The notes under the pieces are model-generated. The model saw nothing but the letters and a program-made list of their open reading frames with translations. It did no database searches and was not told the DNA's origin. Below, in pieces: positions 18,409-26,864 of a stretch of DNA of 64,000 nucleotides; the first letter of the stretch is position 1; each line of letters begins with the position of its first letter. A program made the position numbers and the translations under genes. This DNA is from Fontibacillus phaseoli (lineage in GTDB: Bacteria > Bacillota > Bacilli > Paenibacillales > Paenibacillaceae): positions 411,531 through 475,530 of the forward strand of contig NZ_QPJW01000003.1 of assembly GCF_003337355.1 (NCBI RefSeq), read 5' to 3'.

Positions 18409-20184
18409 TTATCCCGCCGCCTCCTCTGAGAGTTGGGAATCGCAGATTTCCCGATAAGCCCGGCAATCGCGGAGGAGTTGGTCATGCGTGCCGATCCCGG
18501 CAATCTGTCCGTCCTCGAACACGATGATTTTATCGGCTTGTTGAATCGTGCTGACCCGTTGTGAAACGAGCAGGACGGTCATTTCCCCGCTGTTCTCCCT
18601 AATCGATTTTCTCAATGCCGCATCCGTTGCGAAATCAAGCGCGCTGGAAGAGTCGTCGAGAATCAGAATTTCCGGACGGGAGGCAAGGGCCCGGGCAATG
18701 GTCAACCGCTGCTTTTGACCCCCGGACAAATTAAGCCCGCCTCTGGCCACGGGCGTTTCATAGCCTTGCGGAAGCTTCGAGATGAATTCGTCCGCCTGGG
18801 CGATGGTCGCAGCCTGCTGTATTTGCTCCTCGGACGCCTGTTCGTTTCCCCAGCGGATGTTATCGGCAATCGTTCCGGTAAAAAGCAATGCTTTTTGCGG
18901 CACGACCCCGATCTTGCTTCTAAGCTCACGCAACCTGTATGTTTTCACATCAAGCCCGTCGATCATGACTTCCCCGGAAACCGTATCATAAAATCTTGGA
19001 ATCAGGTTGACGAACGTCGATTTCCCCGAACCCGTGCCCCCGATGATTCCTACTGTCTCGCCGCGTTGAATTTCCACGGATATACCCTTCAAGGCAGGAT
19101 CCCCCGTCGCACTGTAGCCGAAGGTTACATGGTCAAAAAAGATGGCCGGTGCAGCCGGCTTTGAACTATTCTGGTAAAGTTCCGGCTCGTTCACTGCCGA
19201 TCCTGTCTCGCCCGGATCCGCAATAGATGAAGTCGTATCCAGCACTTCATTGATGCGTGCCGCCGAAGACGCCGCTTTGGTAAAAAGAATGATCAAATTG
19301 GACACGACGATCAGGGCCAGCAAAATTTGCGTGACATAGTTGATGAACGCAATAATTTCGCCTGACGACAGCGTACCCGCATTGATATGAACTCCTCCGG
19401 CCCACAAGACTGCAATAATTGCGGCATTGACGACGAGCGTGGTAACCGGGCTAAGCAAAGCGGATACCCTGCCTACTCTAATGGCGATAGCGGTAATATC
19501 ATCAGACGCTTCGCGAAACCGCTCCTTCTCCGCCCGCCGTTTGGCAAACGCGCGAACGACCCGGACTCCGGTTAGATTCTCGCTTAACACGACCGCAATC
19601 CGGTCCAGCTTCTTCTGATATATCCGATATAACGGAGCTGATTTCGTGATAATAAAATACAAAATAACGGCGAACACGGGAGTGGCCGCTATCAATATAA
19701 GCGACAGCCTGAAGTCGAGCAACATCGCCATAATGATGGCCCCGATGCAAATAAACGGTGCACGAATGACGAGCCGGATCAACATGGCTACGGCAATCTG
19801 CATCTGGTTCACGTCGTTGGTGATCCGGTTGATCAGGGACGGCGTCCCGAACCGATCGATCTCCGCATAGGACAAACTGGACACGTACTTGAACAATTTA
19901 TTGCGCAGCGTTGTTCCGAATCCTTGCGAAGCACGGGCGGCGTAATGCTGGCAAATTAGCGAACTCCCGAAACCGAGCAGAGACATGACCAGCATGAGTC
20001 CACCCATTTTCAGCACATAGGATATATTCCCGTTGCCGATTCCGTGATTGACGATCAGGGCAACGATGGTCGGCAGAAGCAGTTCTAGAATCGCTTCCAG
20101 CAGCTTGAACAAAGGACCGAGAATACTCTCTTTTTTATAAGCTTTCAAATAAATTGCGAGTCTAAACAAAGTACGATCACCCAT
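18409..20184 (-). CDS. ABC exporter subunit with degenerate Walker B (heterodimer partner 1)
   Basis: 591 residues from ATG 20184 (a GTG lies one codon earlier; no clear ribosome site precedes either). ABC_membrane domain over the first 310 residues, then Walker A GGTGSGKST, canonical signature LSGGQKQRLTIARAL, and Walker B ILILDDSSSALD where the catalytic Glu is replaced by Asp. H-loop is replaced by Gln (LVSQRVST). These substitutions mark the non-catalytic site of heterodimeric exporters. It supplies the intact LSGGQ to the partner's consensus site. First gene of a two-gene operon, divergent from lysR. Confidence 0.93.
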   Translation of the reverse strand: MGDRTLFRLAIYLKAYKKESILGPLFKLLEAILELLLPTIVALIVNHGIGNGNISYVLKMGGLMLVMSLLGFGSSLICQHYAARASQGFGTTLRNKLFKYVSSLSYAEIDRFGTPSLINRITNDVNQMQIAVAMLIRLVIRAPFICIGAIIMAMLLDFRLSLILIAATPVFAVILYFIITKSAPLYRIYQKKLDRIAVVLSENLTGVRVVRAFAKRRAEKERFREASDDITAIAIRVGRVSALLSPVTTLVVNAAIIAVLWAGGVHINAGTLSSGEIIAFINYVTQILLALIVVSNLIILFTKAASSAARINEVLDTTSSIADPGETGSAVNEPELYQNSSKPAAPAIFFDHVTFGYSATGDPALKGISVEIQRGETVGIIGGTGSGKSTFVNLIPRFYDTVSGEVMIDGLDVKTYRLRELRSKIGVVPQKALLFTGTIADNIRWGNEQASEEQIQQAATIAQADEFISKLPQGYETPVARGGLNLSGGQKQRLTIARALASRPEILILDDSSSALDFATDAALRKSIRENSGEMTVLLVSQRVSTIQQADKIIVFEDGQIAGIGTHDQLLRDCRAYREICDSQLSEEAAG

Positions 20185-20325
20185 CACATGAAGTATTTAT
20201 GTACAATTGACTTTTATAAACTAACTTATATGATTATGGCATACCCCCTCCCATATTAATAATATTGCTTTTATATCCCTTCCATATAGAAAATATATAC
20301 CAAAGAAAAGGGGTCGTAGATTTCT
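20185..20325. promoter_or_regulatory. divergent control region between ABC exporter and lysR genes
   Basis: 141 bp, very AT-rich, containing dyad-like ATAT...ATAT blocks (CATATTAATAATATTG, CATATAGAAAATATAT) that fit the loose T-N11-A rule for LysR sites. No single operator or promoter stands out. Regulation of both genes from here is inferred from gene order. Confidence 0.4.
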
Positions 20326-21195
20326 ATGGATATTAGACAATTAAGATATTTCCTTGCTATCGCAGAAGAAGGACAGATCACTTCGGCAGCGAAAAAACTG
20401 CAAATGGCCCAGCCCCCGCTCAGCCAGCAATTGAAACAGCTTGAAGAAGAGCTTGGCGTCAAATTGGTGGAACGCGGTCCCCGCAGTGTTCATCTCACCG
20501 ACGCGGGCGAAATGCTGCGGCGAAGAGCGCAGCAAATTATCGAACTAGCCGATTCCACCTCCAGGGAAATCAGCGATTTCGGCAAAGGATTAAACGGGAC
20601 GCTTCCGATCGGTACCGTCTCTTCCTCGGGGGCAACTTTACTAACGGATAGATTGTCCGAATTCAACAGAACTTACACCGGAGTCAAATTCGAGATTCAC
20701 GAAGGCAACACCTTTCGGATTATCGAACTCCTTAAGAGCGGTATCATTGAGGTGGGCATCGTCAGAACGCCTTTCCATACGACCGATTTGGAGATCAAAT
20801 ATGCCGAATCCGAGCCGATGATTGCCGTCATGCATCCCGATTATGACTTGAATCCGCAGCAAGAGAGCATAAAAATTCATGAACTGCGTGACCGTCCGCT
20901 CATTATATACCGCAGGTTCGAACAACTGATCCGGGATACGTGCCGGAAATCGGATTTTGAACCGGATGTGTTTTGCAAAAACGACGATGCGCGGACAACC
21001 CTGCTATGGGCTAATGCCGGCCTGGGAATCGGAATCATCCCCAAATCGGCGTTGAAATTGGCCAGCCACAATCAACTGATCTACAAGGAAATTCAGAGCG
21101 AGGCGCTGCGTACCCGAATCGCGGCAGTTTGGGCCAAGGACCGCTATCTCTCTACGCTCGCGAGGAAGTTTATTGAGAGTTTCGGGGAGGAGTGA
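20326..21195 (+). CDS. LysR-family transcriptional regulator
   Basis: 289 residues. N-terminal winged helix MDIRQLRYFLAIAEEGQITS with AAKKLQMAQPPLSQQLKQLE is textbook LysR, followed by the substrate-binding domain (GTLPIGTVSSSGATLLTDRL...ANAGLGIGIIPKSAL). ATG 20326 follows AAGGGG about 11 bp upstream. It resembles CynR/CbbR-like small-effector regulators, but the ligand cannot be assigned. It is divergent from the heterodimeric ABC exporter, so drug-responsive control of that pump is plausible. Transcription ends at the hairpin near 21321. Confidence 0.93.
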   Translation: MDIRQLRYFLAIAEEGQITSAAKKLQMAQPPLSQQLKQLEEELGVKLVERGPRSVHLTDAGEMLRRRAQQIIELADSTSREISDFGKGLNGTLPIGTVSSSGATLLTDRLSEFNRTYTGVKFEIHEGNTFRIIELLKSGIIEVGIVRTPFHTTDLEIKYAESEPMIAVMHPDYDLNPQQESIKIHELRDRPLIIYRRFEQLIRDTCRKSDFEPDVFCKNDDARTTLLWANAGLGIGIIPKSALKLASHNQLIYKEIQSEALRTRIAAVWAKDRYLSTLARKFIESFGEE

Positions 21196-21320
21196 AGGGG
21201 GCACACTTCTTGAGGTATATAAAGCCGTATGCTAAGATAAGAATAATAAAAGGGACCGGTTGCAGCCGATCCCTCCGTACAACAGCCGCTAAAAGAGCGG
21301 TCAGCTTCGGAACGATTCAG

Positions 21321-21359
21321 AAATAGACCGATTCCTACCAGGGCGGTCTATTTCCTTTT
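21321..21359 (+). terminator. terminator of lysR
   Basis: AAATAGACCG (21321-21330) pairs perfectly with CGGTCTATTT (21344-21353), followed by CCTTTTA. Two further small hairpins precede it (GGGACCGG...CCGATCCC near 21253 and CCGCT...AGCGG near 21287). Confidence 0.75.
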
Positions 21360-21550
21360 ATGGAAAGAAAGTATGATTACAATCAATGTCGCAAACGATA
21401 TCATTAGCGACCATACTTTTTTCTCGTAGTTTATACTTCCTCTTCCAAAACTCGCACTTAATAGAACTTTTCGTCCGCCCCCCTCCCTTTTCCCCTCCTC
21501 TCACCAACTTTGCTATACTATTTACCATCAACCAAAAAGGAGTGGAACAC

Positions 21551-22489
21551 ATGGCCACAAAAAACAGACTGGGCAAAACCGATTTATACGTCAATCCGAT
21601 CGGGCTGGGAGCGAACGCGGTAGGCGGGCATAACATTTATCCGAACCTGCACGAAGAAGTCGGGAGGCAAGTGGTCCGCACCGCTTTGGAGAACGGCATC
21701 AACTTTCTGGATACGGCGTTTATCTACGGGCCGGAACGATCCGAGGAACTGATCGGCGAAGTGTTAAAGGAATACGGCCGGCGGGACGAGGTAGTCGTAG
21801 CCACGAAAGGCGCCCATAAATTCGTGGACGGCAAGGTGGTCATGGACAACTCCCCGGCGTTTTTGCGGGCATCGGTAGAAAGCAGTCTGCGCAGACTGCA
21901 AACCGACTATATCGACCTGTTCTACATTCATTTTCCCGATGAATCGACACCCAAGGACGAAGCGGTCGGCGAGCTTAAAAGATTGAAAGACGAAGGCAAA
22001 ATCCGCGCGATCGGCGTCTCCAATTTTAGCATCGAGCAAATGCGGGAAGGCAACAAGGACGGCCATATCGACGTGCTACAGGCAGAATACAACCTGTTCA
22101 AACGCGATGCGGAAAAAGAACTGCTCCCTTACACGAAAGAGCACGGCATCTCCTTCGTTCCGTACTTCCCGCTGGCCGCAGGCCTTCTCGGCGGAAAATA
22201 CACCCCGGACACGACCTTTGCGGACGGCCGGGCCCGGAATCCGATGTTTCAGGGGGAAGCTTTTATCCGTAACCTGCAAAAAGTCGAGCAAGTCCGCCGC
22301 ATCGCCGAAGCCAAAAATGCCGAGGTCGCGCATGTAGTGCTGGCTTGGTATTTAACCCGTGATTCAATCGACGCCCTGATCCCCGGAGCCAAGAAACCGG
22401 AGCAGGTACTGAACAACCTGAACACGCTTGACGTCATTTTAACGGCTGAAGAAATTACGAGCATAGACCGAATCTTCCGTCAGGATTAA
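21551..22489 (+). CDS. aldo/keto reductase (IolS-like)
   Basis: 312 residues from ATG 21551 ([16 protein letters not shown]), preceded by AAAAAGGAGTGG; the longer frame from 21386 runs through the promoter. AKR landmarks: GLGANAVGG, catalytic Asp and Tyr in [18 protein letters not shown], Lys in VVVATKGAH, His in LFYIHFPD, and the NADPH-binding tail [16 protein letters not shown]. It should reduce aldehydes or ketones with NADPH; physiological substrate unknown. Monocistronic, with a strong terminator downstream. Confidence 0.92.
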   Translation: MATKNRLGKTDLYVNPIGLGANAVGGHNIYPNLHEEVGRQVVRTALENGINFLDTAFIYGPERSEELIGEVLKEYGRRDEVVVATKGAHKFVDGKVVMDNSPAFLRASVESSLRRLQTDYIDLFYIHFPDESTPKDEAVGELKRLKDEGKIRAIGVSNFSIEQMREGNKDGHIDVLQAEYNLFKRDAEKELLPYTKEHGISFVPYFPLAAGLLGGKYTPDTTFADGRARNPMFQGEAFIRNLQKVEQVRRIAEAKNAEVAHVVLAWYLTRDSIDALIPGAKKPEQVLNNLNTLDVILTAEEITSIDRIFRQD

Positions 22490-22526
22490 AAAAGGTTGGA
22501 GCAACAAAAGCGAGCAACCTCTAGTT

Positions 22527-22579
22527 CCCCTCCCCCAGAGATTGTCTACAATAGACAACATTTTGGGGAGGGGCTTTTT
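22527..22579 (+). terminator. strong terminator after the aldo/keto reductase
   Basis: CCCCTCCCC (22527-22535) pairs with GGGGAGGGG (22565-22573), with an inner TTGTCTA/TAGACAA stem, followed by CTTTTTA. Confidence 0.85.
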
Positions 22580-22774
22580 ATGCGATCCCCCGCGAGCAAT
22601 CTAACTCATCTTGAAGTAGATCCTTATCCATTCCGGACATTAAGACCTGGGCACACCGCCCTAGCAGCTTCAGCTAATTAAGGATAAAGCTGGATTTTCC
22701 GCCCCTTCCTATTCCGCAATAATAAAATGGGGTAATGTTTCCTGAAGAAAACATTTTTGGAAGGGGAACTGCTA

Positions 22775-24634
22775 GTGTTAAAGCAATTGTCCAAGCTGGT
22801 TGTACTATCTCTGACATGCATTCTAATTTGGTCCGGAGGAGCCGGGCACGGTATAGCCGCAACCGCATCCGATCCGGAGGTCTCAGGGCCAGCAACTGAG
22901 TGGAGCGCCCTGTATGGAACGAACGCCGCTTCTTCGAACGGGCGGTCCGTAATTCCCACAACCGACGGCGGTTATATCGCCGTAGGAGAAGTCGTAGACT
23001 TGAATTCCTCCGGCTATGCCGCCGAGCAGAAGATCTACGTCGTTAAGGTAAACGAAAACGGTGGCATAACCTGGGAGAAAAAGCTGCTTATCGGTGCGGA
23101 CTCGGGCAAAGCCGGCGGCTCCGCGTACAACGCGATCCAGACTCGGGATGGAGGATATTTGGTCAGCGGGGCGGTTACCGATTACTCCGGCAAGCCGCTA
23201 AGAGTACCGTTTCTGGCCAAGCTGGACAGCCAAGGCACGCTCGAATGGGAGAAAAACTATGACACATTGTCGCCTTCTACGGATCTTTACGGAGAATCCA
23301 TCGCCGAATCGACGGACGGCGGATTCGTCATTACCGGCTTCAGTGCCAACTCGTATGCCCTGGCTTCTGCCTATGTACTGAAGGTGGACGGGACAGGAAA
23401 TGAAGTCTGGTTCAAAACGTTCCGCTTCGGCGACGATAACCAATACTTCAATGCGCTCATTGCGTCGCCGGATGGAGGGTATGTAGCTGTCGGCACCATC
23501 GAGAGCATGCTGAGTTCTGAACAGGACGCCTCCGTAATCGTTAAGCTGAATGACCTGGGTGAAGTGGAATGGGAGAAACGGCAACCTTTGCCCGGCTCCA
23601 ACCGTTCCGCTCATTCCGTTCAACTGTCCCCGGACGGCGCTTACCTGGTCAATGGTATGCAGCAGCAAGGGAATGAGCAGCAGGCTTATGTTACGAAAAT
23701 AGATGCCGAAGGGGAGACACTTTGGGGAAAGACATATAACCTCGGCTACGATAATAATGATTATATGACGCAACTTCTCCCTACGGAGGATGGATATGCG
23801 TTGTTGGGATATCATGCTTACGGCAGCTATCCCGATCATAGGATGGAATATCAGATCATCACGCTGAATTCGGACTGGGAAATGGTCACTAAGCGTCCGT
23901 TTAAAGATTACAACCTTGCCGGAGTAGGCAAAGGAACGGTTGCATCGGATGACGGCTTTGTACTGACCGGGCAAATCAAGGAGAACGATAGTTACCGGAT
24001 GCAGGTCATCAAAGTCTCCGGTAATGACCTGGGGTCGCCAACAGATCCCGAAATAACGGAACTCCGCTTCGACACTGCGGAAGGAGCCGAGTTAAGCATT
24101 GGGGAGCTCAGGCCAAGCGTGATTAACGCCGTCTATGCTGACGGCACCTTCACCGATGTGACAGCCGTTGCTTCCTTCGCCTCGCTGAATCCTGAGATAG
24201 CCAGCGTGGACGCTTCGGGTGTGATTACCGGCCTATCCGTAGGTGGTACGGTAATTACTGCGGGATATGGCGGGTTTGAGGCGCAGCTCAATGTCCGCGT
24301 GACGGACGGACCCAGCGGCCCGCTTCCGATCACCGGAAAGTACTATCTGGATTCCGAAGATTACTCGCTTTCCATAGGCAGCGAACTCGATATCCAAGCC
24401 TGGTTCGAAGATAAAGACGGGAACACTCGCCTCGTAAACGGGGAAACGGAATTTACTGTGACCAACCCGGATGTCGCCCTCATCAATCAAGAAGGCATCA
24501 TTACGGGTATCGGCCAAGGACTAACTTCCGTGACCGCTGTATATCAAGGCAGAACTTATACCGCAAGCGTATTGGTGGTGCGGCCTTATATACCGGCAGG
24601 AGTGGACGATGAGACTTTATCGGATTCCCATTGA
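22775..24634 (+). CDS. secreted beta-propeller protein with two bacterial Ig-like (BIG2) domains
   Basis: About 619 residues from GTG 22775, which follows GGAAGGGG at 8 bp; the TTG at 22757 overlaps that site. Signal peptide LSKLVVLSLTCILIWSGGAGHGIAA. Seven repeats of the type TTDGGYIAVGE, TRDGGYLVSGA, STDGGFVITGF, SPDGGYVAVGT, SPDGAYLVNGM, PTEDGYALLGY and ASDDGFVLTGQ suggest a seven-bladed propeller across residues 50-410. Two BIG2 domains follow (LNPEIASVDASGVITGLSVG and TNPDVALINQEGIITGIGQG). No catalytic motif; likely a surface or adhesive protein. Monocistronic. Confidence 0.82.
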   Translation: MLKQLSKLVVLSLTCILIWSGGAGHGIAATASDPEVSGPATEWSALYGTNAASSNGRSVIPTTDGGYIAVGEVVDLNSSGYAAEQKIYVVKVNENGGITWEKKLLIGADSGKAGGSAYNAIQTRDGGYLVSGAVTDYSGKPLRVPFLAKLDSQGTLEWEKNYDTLSPSTDLYGESIAESTDGGFVITGFSANSYALASAYVLKVDGTGNEVWFKTFRFGDDNQYFNALIASPDGGYVAVGTIESMLSSEQDASVIVKLNDLGEVEWEKRQPLPGSNRSAHSVQLSPDGAYLVNGMQQQGNEQQAYVTKIDAEGETLWGKTYNLGYDNNDYMTQLLPTEDGYALLGYHAYGSYPDHRMEYQIITLNSDWEMVTKRPFKDYNLAGVGKGTVASDDGFVLTGQIKENDSYRMQVIKVSGNDLGSPTDPEITELRFDTAEGAELSIGELRPSVINAVYADGTFTDVTAVASFASLNPEIASVDASGVITGLSVGGTVITAGYGGFEAQLNVRVTDGPSGPLPITGKYYLDSEDYSLSIGSELDIQAWFEDKDGNTRLVNGETEFTVTNPDVALINQEGIITGIGQGLTSVTAVYQGRTYTASVLVVRPYIPAGVDDETLSDSH

Positions 24635-24693
24635 ACGCCCTTCCGGTTTCTTGGCAGATCTAAATTACAGTTCAGTTTTGATCCGCAAAAAAA

Positions 24694-24745
24694 CTGCCGG
24701 GAATCTTCCCGGCAGCCTAATCCCCTGAATCCAGGGGATTTTCTT
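24694..24745. terminator. tandem bidirectional terminator
   Basis: Hairpin 1 CTGCCGGGAA/TTCCCGGCAG (24694-24715) and hairpin 2 AATCCCCTG/CAGGGGATT (24719-24740). T-runs lie on both outer sides (TTTTCTTATT on plus, seven T on minus). It separates the converging propeller and RsoA-like genes. Confidence 0.88.
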
Positions 24746-24755
24746 ATTCCTTCCT

Positions 24756-24977
24756 TCACTTCTCTTCCCGCTCCTTAATCAGTTCCAGGAACTCCAGAAT
24801 GATATCGGAAACGGCATCCTCGGTTGGCGAGTGGATGTATTTGCTGACCCGCATAATATCTCCTTTATACAGCTCAATCAGTTTTAAAACCGCATCGGGA
24901 TCGTTTTGTTTCGCTTTTTGCAGCAAGATCAGGAACTCATCATCCGGGACAACTCTTGGATCATTTTGCGTTTCCAT
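24756..24977 (-). CDS. RsoA-like small helix-turn-helix protein (putative sigma co-factor)
   Basis: 73 residues from ATG 24977 with AAGGGGTGA upstream. The sequence FLILLQKAKQNDPDAVLKLI followed by ELYKGDIMRVSKYI resembles the N-terminal region-2-like fold of small sigma proteins (HTH_16 type, as in B. subtilis RsoA). Its gene overlaps the preceding region-4-like gene by 49 bp, implying translational coupling. In B. subtilis SigO and RsoA form a two-subunit sigma factor: RsoA supplies region 2, SigO region 4. Size, order, overlap and the YvrJ gene nearby all fit that model, though identity is inferred without alignment. Confidence 0.68.
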   Translation of the reverse strand: METQNDPRVVPDDEFLILLQKAKQNDPDAVLKLIELYKGDIMRVSKYIHSPTEDAVSDIILEFLELIKEREEK

Positions 24978-25270
24978 TTGTTCACCCCTTGCTGAGTCAT
25001 ATTCAATTCCAGGGCAACTTCGCGCTCGGTCTTGTCTTGCAGATAAATCTCATAAATGATCGTGCGCCCCGTACTGGATGGCAGGGCATTGATCAACTGA
25101 CGGATCAACATTTTGTTATCAGAAGATGAGTCAAAACTGGATATGGCCGGTTCGAATCCGTTGAATGAACATTCCCGTCTTTTCACGACTTTGGCTTTGT
25201 ACTGTACCCTCCAGGCGATCCGGTATACTTCCCTACGATACTGCTCGTACGCGGTTGTTTGTTCCTTCAA
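24929..25270 (-). CDS. SigO-like region-4 sigma factor subunit
   Basis: 113 residues from TTG 25270, preceded by GGGGGAGG at 5-6 bp; no ATG option exists. The C-terminal half, LINALPSSTGRTIIYEIYLQ followed by DKTEREVALELNMTQQGVNKW, is a sigma-70 region 4 helix-turn-helix. The N-terminal half is basic and has no recognisable region 2, so alone it should not melt promoter DNA. The overlapping downstream gene encodes a candidate region 2 partner. Possible alternative: a TcdR/UviA-like small regulator. Divergent to the YvrJ-family gene 180 bp away, which may be a target. Confidence 0.72.
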   Translation of the reverse strand: MKEQTTAYEQYRREVYRIAWRVQYKAKVVKRRECSFNGFEPAISSFDSSSDNKMLIRQLINALPSSTGRTIIYEIYLQDKTEREVALELNMTQQGVNKWKRKMIQELSRMMSS

Positions 25271-25453
25271 AATTACCTCCCCCTTCCATATTTCATCTTC
25301 TATGTATAGGGAAATGCGAGGGGTAGTCTTACAACCATTAATATGTGAGTTAATTTTAATTATAACATTTTTTCTAATTATTGGTTGTTATTTTCATTCC
25401 TTTTTTCTCTATATAAGTGAAAGGGAATTTTCAAAGAAAGGAGGTCCTTGAAC

Positions 25454-25666
25454 ATGCAGGTCACGGATATCGTATCGATGGTCGCGAATGTCGGTTTTCC
25501 CGTTACGCTTTGTTTTATCTTGATCAAATATGTGCTGCAGACGGTCGGAGAGAAACTGGACCATATGAATTCTACTATAAGCGAGCTGACCCGGGAGATT
25601 AAAAGCATGGAAGAGAACAATGACGGACCCGGCCCGGCAGATCAGGCCGGTGCAAAACATCGATGA
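25454..25666 (+). CDS. YvrJ-family small membrane protein
   Basis: 70 residues from ATG 25454; AAAGGAGG lies 9 bp before it and only 3 bp before the alternative TTG 25448. Pattern MQVTDIVSMVANVGFPVTLC plus a single membrane helix, then ...EKLDHMNSTISELTREIKSM, matches the YvrJ family: NVGFP motif, helix, short coiled tail. In B. subtilis yvrJ belongs to the SigO/RsoA regulon. Here it is divergent from the two sigma-subunit genes. The tail after residue 55 is acidic and low in complexity. Function of the family is unknown. Confidence 0.78.
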   Translation: MQVTDIVSMVANVGFPVTLCFILIKYVLQTVGEKLDHMNSTISELTREIKSMEENNDGPGPADQAGAKHR

Positions 25667-25883
25667 GCTTAAGCCATCCCAGAGTGCACACCGGATCTTG
25701 TTACCGGAAGAGCGAAGGCAGCCCGGCCCCGTTCCGTACATGTTCCTGGCCTTTCCGGCTGCTTCCTGCTTTTCCAGGTCACCTTAGAGCCGTTTCCCCT
25801 ATCATTCTATTCGGTTACACCCTTGCCCTATAACCGATTCTTATTAATTTTGCATGAAAATTCCGGTTATACTTTGCTCTATA

Positions 25884-25912
25884 TTGTTATATCCCATCAC
25901 ACGCTATATAAT
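25884..25912 (+). promoter_or_regulatory. sigma-A promoter of the soluble chemoreceptor gene
   Basis: TTGTTA (25884-25889) and perfect TATAAT (25907-25912) with 17 bp between, 34 bp before the ATG. It is not a sigma-D flagellar promoter. Confidence 0.75.
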
Positions 25913-25946
25913 CTATTTAAAATTTGATATAGGCGGTTGATCACAG

Positions 25947-26780
25947 ATGAGTATTTTGGATAGCCTTATTGCTTCCGTACCCTACATGCAAAAAATGATC
26001 AAAGGAGATATCATGATCGGAATCACCGATCTGGAGAAATTCCTGCTTTATGAGCCGTCCCGAACTATTGATTTTAAAATTCGGCCTGGGGACCCTATCC
26101 CGGAGGACGATCGAAATCTTCGCACCGCTCTTGCCGGACAGTTCTCCTCCACCCAACTTCCCGCAGATATTTACGGTATTGCTATTTTAGCGTCCGCGAT
26201 TCCCGTCCGGGATGAGGAGGGAAAGATCGTTGGAGCGCTGGCTACGGCGCAGTCCATGGAAAACCAGCTGAAGCTGGAAGAAAACATGATGATTATGGAC
26301 CAGATCACCGGGAAGCTCGTTGACATGGTGCAAACGGTCGCCGCACATTCGGAGGAACTCACGGCGACCAGCGAAAATATGCTGTCCAACACTAAACAAA
26401 CCGTTGAGAACTCGTCGGAAATCAACCATACGATCGAATTCATTAAGCAAATTTCCGAACAGACCAACCTGCTTGGCCTGAATGCCGCAATTGAGGCTGC
26501 AAGAGTCGGCGAACACGGAGCCGGTTTCGGAGTCGTAGCCAAGGAAGTCCGCAAGTTGTCGGTCAGTACACGGGAAGCAACTACCGATATTTCCTCGACT
26601 TTGACTAATGTCCAGAATTCGATCCGTCAGTTGGAAACGGATTTCTCGCAAATCGTGCATTCTTCTCAACAGCAGGCTGAACTGGTAACGGATTTTATGA
26701 CCGTCATCGACCAGTTGAATACGTCCACCCAACAGATGAAAGCCTTTGTGGAGGCGTTCATGCATCAATCCGAAGAGTAA
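25947..26780 (+). CDS. soluble methyl-accepting chemotaxis-like protein (YfmS-like)
   Basis: 277 residues with no membrane segment. N-terminal sensor of about 120 residues ([40 protein letters not shown]) is followed by a short MCP signalling hairpin with the conserved tip [20 protein letters not shown] and [20 protein letters not shown]. Size and layout match the soluble B. subtilis receptor YfmS. It should interact with CheW/CheA; the sensor may detect a cytoplasmic or respiratory signal. The ribosome site is weak (GGCGG). Promoter and terminator indicate a single-gene unit. Confidence 0.85.
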   Translation: MSILDSLIASVPYMQKMIKGDIMIGITDLEKFLLYEPSRTIDFKIRPGDPIPEDDRNLRTALAGQFSSTQLPADIYGIAILASAIPVRDEEGKIVGALATAQSMENQLKLEENMMIMDQITGKLVDMVQTVAAHSEELTATSENMLSNTKQTVENSSEINHTIEFIKQISEQTNLLGLNAAIEAARVGEHGAGFGVVAKEVRKLSVSTREATTDISSTLTNVQNSIRQLETDFSQIVHSSQQQAELVTDFMTVIDQLNTSTQQMKAFVEAFMHQSEE

Positions 26781-26784
26781 CGCA

Positions 26785-26835
26785 AAGAAAACGGCAGTCC
26801 GGCTTTCCCGAGAGGGAAAAGAACAGGCTGCCGTT
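26785..26835 (-). terminator. terminator of the first Gfo/Idh/MocA gene
   Basis: AACGGCAG (26790-26797) pairs with CTGCCGTT (26828-26835), and minus-strand transcription then meets TTTCTTT. It may also act weakly on the plus strand. Confidence 0.7.
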
Positions 26836-26864
26836 GTCGTATATAGCCAGGATGATGGCACTTC

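Noticed and set aside
24129..24333. minus-strand frames inside the Ig-domain gene
   Set aside because: Shadows of a clearly coding plus-strand gene with signal peptide and domains.
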